DNA of 12,302 nt, taken from contig MGDZ01000051.1 of NCBI GenBank assembly GCA_001791115.1, positions 1 through 12,302 on the forward strand. Direction: 5' to 3'. The notes under the pieces were generated by a model that was not told the origin of the DNA, did no database searches, and was given only the letters and a program-made list of their open reading frames with translations. The position numbers were made by a program, and so were the translations under genes. Shown here in pieces: positions 1-5,073 of this stretch; position 1 is the stretch's first letter, and the number at the start of each line of letters is the position of its first letter. Origin of the DNA: Candidatus Uhrbacteria bacterium RIFCSPHIGHO2_02_FULL_57_19. Its GTDB lineage: Bacteria; Patescibacteriota; Patescibacteriia; 2-12-FULL-57-11.

Positions 1-90
1 AGACAGGTAGGAAAAGGAAGTTCTTTGCCAACTCTCAATGTGTCGCTGGCCCCCACGGTCAGCATTCCCGCTACAGAAAGGGAGAGTCTG

Positions 91-1608
91 ATGTCCAAAG
101 CAAGTGGCCCCGAAAGAAACGCGGCCGAGGCGGCGGGGCCGGCGGCGGACCCCGACTGTCTGACCGGAACCGAGATAGCGTTTGCCACGGTCGGAGAAAA
201 GATCGGCGAAGGAGCCCATGGCGAGGTCTACGCCGGCACGACAACCGAGGGCGCGAGGGTGGCCATCAAGTTCCTGAGGAAGGAACTCTGCGGCCAGAAC
301 CAAGAAGTCGTCGGACGCTTCATGCGCGAGATCAAACTGGCCAAGGATCTGGAAAAGCACGAGAACATCGCCAGAGTAATGTCTTCCGGCTTTCACCAAC
401 CCAGCGGTCGCTGGTACGCGATCATGGAATTCGCGGAGGGTGAGTCGCTCTCCTCAATTCTGGAAAGGCGTCCCAACGGCCTTCCGGTCCAGGTCGCCAT
501 CAAGATCATCATGCCCGTGCTCCGGGCCTTGAGGTACGCCGACCAGCACAACGTGGTCCACCGTGACATCAAGCCGGAAAACATCGTGGTTAATTACCTG
601 AAGGGAAGCGATGGCTCGATCAAGAAGGTCATCATCAAGGTTCTGGACTGGGGCGTTGCTCACATATCGGATCCGACCATTCATGGCGGCGTGAAGCTGA
701 CCGTGGACCAGGCGCTGATCGGCACCCCCCAGTACATGTCGCCCGAGCAGGCCAAGGGAGATCCGGACATTGACCGTCGTTCGGACCTGTATTCGGCAGG
801 ACTGGTGTTGTATGAGATGCTCACCGGCCAACTGCCGTTTCACGCGGAAACGACGATGGAACTGATCGTCAAGCAGATCAGGGACACTCCGCCGCGGCCC
901 ACGACGTTCAAGCCGGACATTCCCCGGAAACTGGACGATGTGGTGATGATGCTGCTCTCCAAGGACAGGGAGAAGCGGCCCAGGTCAGCCGATCTGGCCA
1001 TCCGCCTGCTGGAGTCAGCCACTCACGGCTTCCGGGACTCCTTGGCCCGGACCCTTCTCTCGACCATTGATCAGAACCGATCGGACGACTGGAGCTCGAT
1101 CCTGTCCACTCTCTCGCGGGAGAAGGCGGAAAATGGAGTCAAGGTCAACGATCCAACGGAGATGGTCAAGACCAGGGTTTTCCATAGGCGATCCAGATTC
1201 CGAGTGGTCGGGCTCTCGGCTCTCGGGGTTCTGGTGATGGCCGCGCTCATCCTGATTCCTTGGATGGGCGACAGAAGAAACTCTCACCAGTCAGGCGTCT
1301 CGGGGCGGACTGCCGACAGATCGAGCAAGACCGTTTCGGATCGATCGGATCGAAGTGAAAGGCCGGCCGTGCGGGAGACTACCAGACGGCTGGCTGTTCG
1401 GCCGGAAAGGGAGTCGGTCGCGCCGCCCGCTCCGACCAAGGCGGCCCCGGCCAACGACGAACTCAAGCTCCTGCGCGAGGAGTGTCTCTCGGCGCTGCGC
1501 TCGCGCAAGGGATTCTCGGGCCCCTGCGACCGCTACCTGGAGCGCCGGCCGGACGACGAGTTCGTCCGCAACATGCGCGACTTCCTCAACAACAAGAGGA
1601 GGCGCTGA
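91..1608 (+). CDS. Membrane-anchored Ser/Thr protein kinase
   Basis: This encodes a Hanks-type protein kinase of 505 aa that transfers phosphate from ATP to Ser/Thr. The cytoplasmic catalytic domain covers about residues 32-310. It has a glycine loop IGEGAHGEV (38-46), the ATP lysine in VAIK (K60), the catalytic loop HRDIKPEN (157-164, base D159) and the metal-binding triad as DWG (D186) instead of the usual DFG. The activation-segment end reads SPEQA in place of APE. A single membrane segment lies at about 372-391. It is followed by an extracytoplasmic tail of about 115 residues that is rich in Arg, Ser and Pro and ends in a more ordered LREEC...CDRYLERRPDDE stretch, possibly a small sensor. 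The ATG at 91 was chosen because AGGGAGAG sits a few bases upstream. An in-frame TTG at 25, with GGAAG just upstream, would add 22 residues. Kinase identity is certain; the target is unknown. It is the last gene before a terminator. Confidence 0.93.
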   Translation: MSKASGPERNAAEAAGPAADPDCLTGTEIAFATVGEKIGEGAHGEVYAGTTTEGARVAIKFLRKELCGQNQEVVGRFMREIKLAKDLEKHENIARVMSSGFHQPSGRWYAIMEFAEGESLSSILERRPNGLPVQVAIKIIMPVLRALRYADQHNVVHRDIKPENIVVNYLKGSDGSIKKVIIKVLDWGVAHISDPTIHGGVKLTVDQALIGTPQYMSPEQAKGDPDIDRRSDLYSAGLVLYEMLTGQLPFHAETTMELIVKQIRDTPPRPTTFKPDIPRKLDDVVMMLLSKDREKRPRSADLAIRLLESATHGFRDSLARTLLSTIDQNRSDDWSSILSTLSREKAENGVKVNDPTEMVKTRVFHRRSRFRVVGLSALGVLVMAALILIPWMGDRRNSHQSGVSGRTADRSSKTVSDRSDRSERPAVRETTRRLAVRPERESVAPPAPTKAAPANDELKLLREECLSALRSRKGFSGPCDRYLERRPDDEFVRNMRDFLNNKRRR

Positions 1609-1660
1609 AACGGCACATCGAGAACGCCACGGGCGGATTGGAGCAACTTGCCTACCGACA

Positions 1661-1694
1661 GGCAGGACGCGCTCCGGTCTGCCCGATTTTTTTT
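1661..1694 (+). terminator. Intrinsic terminator after the kinase gene
   Basis: GGCAGGAC (1661-1668) pairs with GTCTGCC (1677-1683), with one bulged base and an 8-nt loop. Eight T residues follow (1687-1694). It sits 52 bp after the kinase stop. The left arm lies in CCTACCGACAGGCAGG, a variant of the palindromic repeat found elsewhere in the window, so the terminator may derive from that repeat. Confidence 0.65.
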
Positions 1695-1721
1695 GACAGG
1701 GCGCAATATTTTCGATACCGT
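1693..1721 (+). promoter_or_regulatory. Sigma70-type promoter of tRNA-Glu
   Basis: The -35 box TTGACA (1693-1698) is a perfect consensus. It is separated by exactly 17 bp from a weak -10, TACCGT (1716-1721). The predicted start near 1728 lies just upstream of the tRNA 5' end. The first two T residues of the -35 box are the last two of the preceding terminator T-run. Confidence 0.55.
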
Positions 1722-1734
1722 TTCGACGTCATTG

Positions 1735-1809
1735 GCCGCCATCGTCTAGCCCGGTCTAGGACACTGCGTTCTCAGCGCAGGAACACGGGTTCGAATCCCG
1801 TTGGCGGTA
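1735..1809 (+). tRNA. tRNA-Glu (anticodon CTC)
   Basis: This is a complete cloverleaf. The acceptor arm is GCCGCCA (1735-1741) with TGGCGGT (1802-1808), where the first pair is G-U. The discriminator base is A1809. The anticodon arm is CTGCG/CGCAG around loop TTCTCAG, giving anticodon CTC, which reads GAG codons. The T arm is ACGGG/CCCGT around TTCGAAT. The D-arm GTCTAG...GGAC is typical of bacterial tRNA-Glu. The CCA tail is not encoded, so it must be added by CCA-transferase. It has its own promoter and a hairpin terminator immediately after. Confidence 0.95.
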
Positions 1810-1846
1810 AATAAAACTTCCCAACTTCGATTGGGAAGTTTTATTT
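1809..1846. terminator. Perfect 16-bp hairpin terminator after tRNA-Glu
   Basis: AAATAAAACTTCCCAA (1809-1824) and its exact reverse complement (1831-1846) enclose the 6-nt loop CTTCGA. The outer arm is A/T-rich on both sides, giving a T-run in either direction, so it could terminate transcription both ways. It begins at the tRNA discriminator base, so the tRNA transcript has almost no trailer before it. Confidence 0.85.
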
Positions 1847-1904
1847 ATGGTTGAGGGGATTCGAACGGGAAGGGGTCGGGAAACGGGAGTTTCCCGTGGC
1901 GGAA

Positions 1905-1926
1905 ACCTGCCTGTCGGCAGGCAGGT
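1905..1926. repeat. Dispersed GC palindrome, copy 1
   Basis: CCTGCCTG-TCGG-CAGGCAGG, extended by an A-T pair on the outside, forms a perfect 9-bp stem with a 4-nt loop. It shares both arms with copies at 2696-2716 and 9667-9687 in this window. Such palindromes are frequent in Patescibacteria genomes (background knowledge). Confidence 0.8.
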
Positions 1927-1986
1927 ACTAAAACCGAGGGGTTTTAGAGCGCAGCGACCCCGCCAAGGCGGGGGAGCGAGCAGTGA

Positions 1987-2003
1987 GATTCCCGTTGGCG
2001 GTA
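1987..2003 (+). repeat. Direct repeat of the tRNA-Glu 3' end (att-like)
   Basis: Positions 1987-2003 match 1793-1809, the T-loop, T-stem and acceptor 3' strand of tRNA-Glu plus its discriminator, at 16 of 17 bases. The one change is A1795 against T1989. As with the intact tRNA, a terminator-like hairpin starts immediately after it. Confidence 0.75.
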
Positions 2004-2039
2004 TCAAAAAATCCTCCGTACACGTGGGGATTTTTTGAT
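2003..2039. terminator. Terminator-like hairpin after the duplicated tRNA end
   Basis: ATCAAAAAATCC (2003-2014) pairs with GGATTTTTTGAT (2028-2039) across a loop of about 13 nt. The A/T-rich arm gives a run of six T in the plus direction and would also work in reverse. It separates the tRNA region from the next gene. Confidence 0.6.
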
Positions 2040-2046
2040 TCGGATT

Positions 2047-2055
2047 TGCTATACT
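2047..2055 (+). promoter_or_regulatory. Extended -10 promoter of the MFS-like gene
   Basis: TGCTATACT is an extended -10 element (TGnTATACT, hexamer 2050-2055). No good -35 is visible at the usual spacing. The expected start near 2062 is only about 3 nt from the ATG at 2065, so the mRNA would be leaderless or nearly so. This fits the absence of a Shine-Dalgarno sequence. Confidence 0.55.
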
Positions 2056-2064
2056 CTCCTCACT

Positions 2065-2691
2065 ATGTGGCCCTTTCGGCGCAAGCGACCCCTGGTCAAT
2101 CGTTTCATCCGCTACTTGATCATCTCCGACACCGTTCTTTTTTCGGCCACCGGACTGGTGGCGCCGATCTTTGCGGTTTTCATCACCGACCGCATCGAAG
2201 GAGGGGATCTGACCGTAGTTGGGTTGGCTGCCACCGTCTTCTTAGCCACCAAGTCAATCCTTCAACTGCCCATTTCCTGGTTGCTGGACAGGAAGAAAGG
2301 CGAGCGCGACGATTTTCTACTGATGGTTGCCGGTTCGTTTCTGTTCACCGCGGTTCCGCTCATTTACATGGTTTCGACCTCCCCCTGGCACATCTATCTG
2401 GCCCAGTTCGTTTTCGGGATGGCTTCGGCCATGAACGCCCCCGGCTGGTTGGCGCTTTTCACCCGCCACATTGACAAAGAGCGAGAGGCCTTCAGCTGGG
2501 CGCTGCATTCAACGTCCTTCCAAGGAGGCATGGCCGCGACCGCCGCGATCGGCGCTTTCGTAGCCAAAACCTTCGGGTTCCAAACCCTGTTTCTCCTTCA
2601 CGCTTTTTTCCTGGCTTTGGGGTCGTTCATCCTGCTTTTCGTCTACCGCGACATTCTGGACGGCGACAAAAAGTTAGGGGGTAGGGCGTAG
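2065..2691 (+). CDS. Half-size MFS-like transporter (6 TM)
   Basis: The product has 208 aa and six hydrophobic segments (about 19-40, 47-70, 83-104, 107-130, 142-162 and 172-194), half of the twelve expected of a Major Facilitator Superfamily permease. The loop after segment 2, LLDRKKGERDD, resembles the MFS motif A region (D-R-x-G-R). The N-terminus MWPFRRKRP is strongly basic, as expected for a cytoplasmic end. No second half follows: the frame closes in a repeat (GTAGGG...GTAGG) and the next gene is unrelated. The last residues (KLGGRA) are encoded by that repeat, so the original C-terminus may have been changed. The substrate cannot be told. It may work as a homodimer or be a remnant. The ATG at 2065 was chosen over a TTG at 2035 because the promoter -10 overlaps the longer form. 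Confidence 0.75.
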   Translation: MWPFRRKRPLVNRFIRYLIISDTVLFSATGLVAPIFAVFITDRIEGGDLTVVGLAATVFLATKSILQLPISWLLDRKKGERDDFLLMVAGSFLFTAVPLIYMVSTSPWHIYLAQFVFGMASAMNAPGWLALFTRHIDKEREAFSWALHSTSFQGGMAATAAIGAFVAKTFGFQTLFLLHAFFLALGSFILLFVYRDILDGDKKLGGRA

Positions 2692-2695
2692 GTTG

Positions 2696-2716
2696 CCTGC
2701 CTGTCCGGCAGGCAGG
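2696..2716. repeat. Dispersed GC palindrome, copy 2
   Basis: CCTGCCTG-TCCGG-CAGGCAGG has a perfect 8-bp stem and 5-nt loop. It lies in the 60-bp gap between the MFS-like and methyltransferase genes. It is itself set between two similar G/TA-rich stretches (GTAGGGCGTAGG before, GTAGGGTGTAGG after), as if it had been inserted into a short tandem repeat. Confidence 0.8.
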
Positions 2717-2751
2717 TAGGGTGTAGGCGGGATGTTTTTTTATTTTGATCT

Positions 2752-3324
2752 ATGTTGATCTGGCTGGCCTTGGCGGGTCTGATCGCACTTCTCATCGGTT
2801 ACGGGATATTCGTCTTTTTCGTCATGATTTCGATCTGGACCGGCGCGCCGTACGTGCCGTCGTCTGGGGAAAGGACGCGGCGAATGATAGATCTGGCCGA
2901 GATCCGTCCCGGCGAACGCGCGGTTGACCTTGGTTCCGGTGACGGCCGTTTGCTGCGAGCCGCGGCTCGGGCCGGAGCGCGAGTCGTCGGCTGGGAAATG
3001 AATCCGGCGCTGGTGGTCTGGTCGCGAGCGGCCGCCCGGGCCATCGGAGCCGGGGAGCAGACCGTCGTTCATCGCGGCAGTTTTTGGCGCGCGCCGCTCT
3101 CGGAGTTCGATGTCATCTTTCTCTACCTTCTGCCGGAAACCATGGAGAAAATCGCGGCCAAGATCCGCCGCGAGGCCAAGCCCGGGGCGAGAATTATCGT
3201 CAACGCTTTTCCTATTCACCAATGGCCCCTTGATGCCCAAGACGGTCACGTGTACCGTTACCGGGCCCCGCTATGTCCTACCTCTGGACAACTTTCCTCT
3301 ACACGCCCCTTCTTAATGTCCTGA
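2752..3324 (+). CDS. Membrane-anchored class I SAM methyltransferase (FAM173-like)
   Basis: The product has 190 aa. A hydrophobic N-terminal anchor (about 2-27) is followed by a Rossmann-type methyltransferase domain. It has SAM-binding motif I, VDLGSGDGR (58-66), an acidic residue ending strand 2 (VVGWEMNP, E82) and a post-motif strand, FDVIFLYLLPE (about 119-129). An N-terminal membrane helix followed by YVPSS...VDLGSGDGR and LYLLPE is characteristic of the FAM173/ATPSc-KMT group, whose characterised mitochondrial members methylate lysines on membrane proteins. The bacterial substrate is unknown. The domain seems to end near HVYRYR. The last ~19 residues lie in sequence that also encodes the start of the next gene, a 52-bp overlap, and are probably unimportant. 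The overlap and shared membrane location suggest co-expression with the insertase downstream. No clear Shine-Dalgarno sequence precedes the ATG. Confidence 0.8.
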   Translation: MLIWLALAGLIALLIGYGIFVFFVMISIWTGAPYVPSSGERTRRMIDLAEIRPGERAVDLGSGDGRLLRAAARAGARVVGWEMNPALVVWSRAAARAIGAGEQTVVHRGSFWRAPLSEFDVIFLYLLPETMEKIAAKIRREAKPGARIIVNAFPIHQWPLDAQDGHVYRYRAPLCPTSGQLSSTRPFLMS

Positions 3325-3980
3325 TTTTTCTTTACGAGCGCTTTGCCTTCAACAACCTGGGCCTGGCGGTAATCGAGCTGACCGTCCTGTTGCGCCTGCT
3401 GCTCTTGCCCTTGTCGGTTTTATCCGAACGCAACGCCCTCAAGTTCGAACGGCTGGGAAAATCGCTTGAGGTCATTGAAATCGAAACCAAAGGCGACTCG
3501 GTGCGCCGGCGCGAGCGTATCCGCGAGCTGGTCCGAGGCGAAGGGGTCAACCCCTGGGCCAAGGCGGCGGTCCTCGGCATTCAAGCGCTGGTTCTCGTTC
3601 TTCTCTACCAGGTGTTTATCGGAGGACTTAATTTCAGCAAACTTACCCGCCTTTATTCTTGGGTGCCGATTCCCGACTATATTAATCCGGATTTCCTTGG
3701 TTTCGATATTGGGGAGCGGAGCGCTATTCTAGCCGGCGCGGTGGGTGTAGTGCTTTTTCTCGAGGTAACCGCGAACCAGCGTCACGCTCCGGGAGCGATC
3801 ACCAGGTCCGACCAGTGGTATCGACTGTTTTTTCCGGCCTTCGTCTTTCTGGCCCTTTGGGCTTTGCCGTCGGTCAAGTCCGTTTTCATTTTGACCTCGA
3901 TGTCATTCGGATTTTTCCTTACTGGATTCCGCCGTCTGGTTTTTCCAGTTAAGAAAAACGGCGGCGACGTAAGCTCTTGA
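3273..3980 (+). CDS. yidC: YidC/Oxa1-family membrane protein insertase
   Basis: The product has 235 aa and inserts and folds membrane proteins, alone or with SecYEG. It opens with FLYTPLLNVLIFLYE, typical of the family, then LGLAVIELTVLLRLLLLPL, whose arginine (R41) matches the conserved hydrophilic-groove Arg of YidC. A charged cytoplasmic hairpin of alternating acidic and basic residues follows (about 52-88, ERNALKFERL to RIRELVRGEG). Then comes VNPWAKAAVLGIQALVLVLLYQVFI (about 88-112) and further membrane segments to about residue 225. It has no large periplasmic domain, so it is of the short Gram-positive/Oxa1 type, though without a clear lipobox signal peptide. The start lies inside the methyltransferase gene, 52 bp before its stop. 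Family assignment is firm; whether it is the main YidC of the cell or a paralogue cannot be told. Confidence 0.82.
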   Translation: MSYLWTTFLYTPLLNVLIFLYERFAFNNLGLAVIELTVLLRLLLLPLSVLSERNALKFERLGKSLEVIEIETKGDSVRRRERIRELVRGEGVNPWAKAAVLGIQALVLVLLYQVFIGGLNFSKLTRLYSWVPIPDYINPDFLGFDIGERSAILAGAVGVVLFLEVTANQRHAPGAITRSDQWYRLFFPAFVFLALWALPSVKSVFILTSMSFGFFLTGFRRLVFPVKKNGGDVSS

Positions 3981-4047
3981 CCCCACCCTCCCAAGCGCTA
4001 GTCTTACTTCACCCCGCACTACACGCTGCACCCTGCGCGCTATCTCT
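3981..4047. other. C/T-rich short repeat-like leader
   Basis: The gap before the SPFH gene holds degenerate copies of a C-rich, TA/CA-containing motif (CACCCCGCACTACACGC, TGCACCCTGCGCGC). They resemble the reverse complement of the GTAGGG-type sequence at 2677-2730. No clear promoter or Shine-Dalgarno sequence is visible. Confidence 0.3.
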
Positions 4048-4620
4048 ATGGCCGAATCCCTCGATAAGCTGATGTACACCTTTGTCATGGAAGACGTCCT
4101 TAAAGGACTGTTTATCCATGTCCCTCCGGGCTATGTGGCCTGCGTTTATGATTTGGGGCGAGGGGTCTTGCGCAAGGTGCTCACCCCTGGGCTGCATCTT
4201 AAAATTCCTTTTTGGCAGAAAGCCAAGCTGTTTAATACTCAGACGCTAGAGTACCCCATCAGCCGATCGTTTAATCCGGAAAATCTTCGCGGCCTGGGAG
4301 ATAGCCCCATCTCGGCTCAGACAGCCGACGGCAAGCGCATCGCTATTGAGGCCACGGTTTTGCTAAGGTTGGACATCGCTAGGATCCCGGCCATCTGGCA
4401 GACCATCGGTGAGGATTTCGTGGCCAAGATAGTGAGGCCCTCCATCCAGAGCCGTTTGCGGCTCATTGCCAGCCGCTACAGCCATGGCGATATCGTCACT
4501 CACAAGCGCTATGACGTGGAGATTGAGATCAAGAACGAACTGGAGCGGATATTTTTTCCTCGGGGAATTTTCGTGGAAAACGTGCTTCTATCGGATATCA
4601 GCCAAAGCCACGGCGGTTGA
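4048..4620 (+). CDS. Minimal SPFH (band 7/prohibitin) domain protein
   Basis: The product has 190 aa. HVPPGYVACVYDLGRG...LTPGLHLKIPFWQ (about 24-57) is the standard opening of SPFH proteins (stomatin, prohibitin, flotillin, HflK/C). The rest matches the remaining beta-alpha core: TADGKRIAIEATVLLRLD (about 92-109), a helical REL-like stretch VRPSIQSRLRLIASRYSHGDIV, and the final GIFVENVLLSDI. Family members usually have an N-terminal membrane helix and a C-terminal coiled coil that builds large rings. Here both are missing: no hydrophobic segment precedes the domain, and the protein stops right at the end of the SPFH fold. It may act as a soluble or peripheral scaffold, or be a truncated relative. 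Neighbouring genes for membrane insertion and modification fit a role in membrane protein quality control (inference). The ATG at 4048 is used; an ATG at 4087 is a shorter alternative. Confidence 0.8.
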   Translation: MAESLDKLMYTFVMEDVLKGLFIHVPPGYVACVYDLGRGVLRKVLTPGLHLKIPFWQKAKLFNTQTLEYPISRSFNPENLRGLGDSPISAQTADGKRIAIEATVLLRLDIARIPAIWQTIGEDFVAKIVRPSIQSRLRLIASRYSHGDIVTHKRYDVEIEIKNELERIFFPRGIFVENVLLSDISQSHGG

Positions 4621-4750
4621 CGGCTTTTAGAGAGCACTGGCGAATTTAAGCGGAATCGTGTTAATCTCTACTTGTGGATAACTGATGCCCCTAGCTAGGT
4701 CGAAGGGGGTCATTCAACTACGAATATTTTACTCTTTAACTCACCAATCT

Positions 4751-4945
4751 ATGGCAAACGGGGCAGCAGCACCAGCACCAGAAGGAGTCGAGGCCTACTG
4801 TGTGAAGTGCAAGGAGAAGCGGATGATGAAGGACCCGACCGAGGTCACCATGCCGGCCAAAGGCGGCGGCACGCGGAATGCCATGACCGGGCTTTGCACG
4901 GTCTGCGGAACCAAGATGTTCCGCATCATGGGCAAGAAGAAATAA
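4751..4945 (+). CDS. DUF5679 zinc-ribbon-like small protein
   Basis: The product has 64 aa. It carries two CxxC pairs (C17-C20 in YCVKC, C49-C52 in CTVCG) and the conserved tail GTKMFRIMGKKK. The pattern VEAYCVKCKEKR...EVTM...GLCTVCGTKMFRI matches the DUF5679 family, common in Patescibacteria and some archaea. It probably folds as a zinc ribbon. Its function is unknown; similarity to ribosome-associated zinc ribbons suggests, but does not show, a role in translation or nucleic-acid binding. The ATG at 4751 starts the family-like sequence; upstream in-frame codons look like leader. The 130-bp gap before it shows no recognisable gene and only weak promoter-like sequence (TTCAAC...TTAACT, 4713-4741). 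It is followed by its own terminator, so it is probably transcribed alone. Confidence 0.85.
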   Translation: MANGAAAPAPEGVEAYCVKCKEKRMMKDPTEVTMPAKGGGTRNAMTGLCTVCGTKMFRIMGKKK

Positions 4946-4958
4946 ACGGAATTTCGAG

Positions 4959-4997
4959 AGGCCCCGTCCCGCTAAGCGGGATGGGGTCTTTCTTTAT
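4959..4997 (+). terminator. Strong intrinsic terminator after the DUF5679 gene
   Basis: A 14-bp stem (4959-4972 with 4976-4989), containing G-U pairs and a TAA loop, is followed by the T-rich tail TTCTTTAT. The core arm is CCCCGTCCCGC against GCGGGATGGGG. It isolates the heat-shock operon from upstream transcription. Confidence 0.85.
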
Positions 4998-5004
4998 ATG
5001 GGAC

Positions 5005-5033
5005 TTGACGCGGATGGAGGTTGTTTTTATACT
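5005..5033 (+). promoter_or_regulatory. Sigma70-type promoter of the hrcA-grpE-dnaK-dnaJ operon
   Basis: The -35 is TTGACG (5005-5010) and the -10 is TATACT (5028-5033), with exactly 17 bp between them. The predicted start near 5040 falls inside the CIRCE element, so HrcA bound there would block initiation. No further strong promoter was seen before dnaK. Confidence 0.85.
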
Positions 5034-5037
5034 GCCG

Positions 5038-5064
5038 TTAGCACTCTCGAAGTTGGACTGCTAA
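5038..5064. promoter_or_regulatory. CIRCE operator (HrcA binding site)
   Basis: TTAGCACTC (5038-5046), a 9-bp spacer, then GACTGCTAA (5056-5064). This matches the CIRCE consensus (TTAGCACTC-N9-GAGTGCTAA) with one mismatch, C for G at 5058. It begins 4 bp after the -10 box and 36 bp before the hrcA start. It implies classical negative autoregulation of the chaperone operon by HrcA, with the inverted repeat also present in the mRNA leader. Confidence 0.95.
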
Positions 5065-5073
5065 CGCATCTCT

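Larger units (their letters stand above)
1848..2003. mobile_element. tRNA-adjacent multi-hairpin element with duplicated tRNA 3' end
   Basis: This non-coding stretch of about 155 bp is almost wholly folded. Four perfect hairpins lie in a row: CGGGAAAC/GTTTCCCG (1877-1896), ACCTGCCTG/CAGGCAGGT (1905-1926), CTAAAACC/GGTTTTAG (1928-1947) and CCCCGCC/GGCGGGG (1958-1973). The set is enclosed by an 8-bp outer helix, AACGGGAA (1864-1871) with TTCCCGTT (1989-1996). The right end (1987-2003) repeats the last 17 bases of tRNA-Glu with one mismatch. Near the left end, GGGATTCGAAC is an inverted copy of the tRNA T-loop region. No convincing protein is encoded. Duplication of a tRNA 3' end is what integration into a tRNA gene leaves, but no integrase is present. 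A structured RNA or a MITE-like element are the alternatives; the mobile label is inference. Confidence 0.45.

Noticed and set aside
25..90. TTG start adding 22 residues to the kinase
   Set aside because: Possible, as GGAAG precedes it, but the ATG at 91 has a good AGGGAGAG site and the kinase domain begins well after both. The shorter form was preferred.
1848..1871. Second, antisense tRNA suggested by the GGGATTCGAAC T-loop fragment
   Set aside because: No D arm, anticodon arm or paired acceptor could be found. It is only a fragment at the edge of the repeat element.
1847..2038. Open frames on both strands across the tRNA-adjacent region
   Set aside because: They simply translate tRNA and hairpin sequence. 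Composition is biased, no domain is seen, and strong RNA structure explains the region better.
2740..3249. 169-codon antisense frame over the methyltransferase
   Set aside because: Arg/Gly/Pro-rich shadow with no recognisable motif. The plus strand holds a clear SAM-binding domain.
4685..4750. N-terminal extension of the DUF5679 protein
   Set aside because: The extra residues do not resemble the family, and the ATG at 4751 gives the usual short protein.
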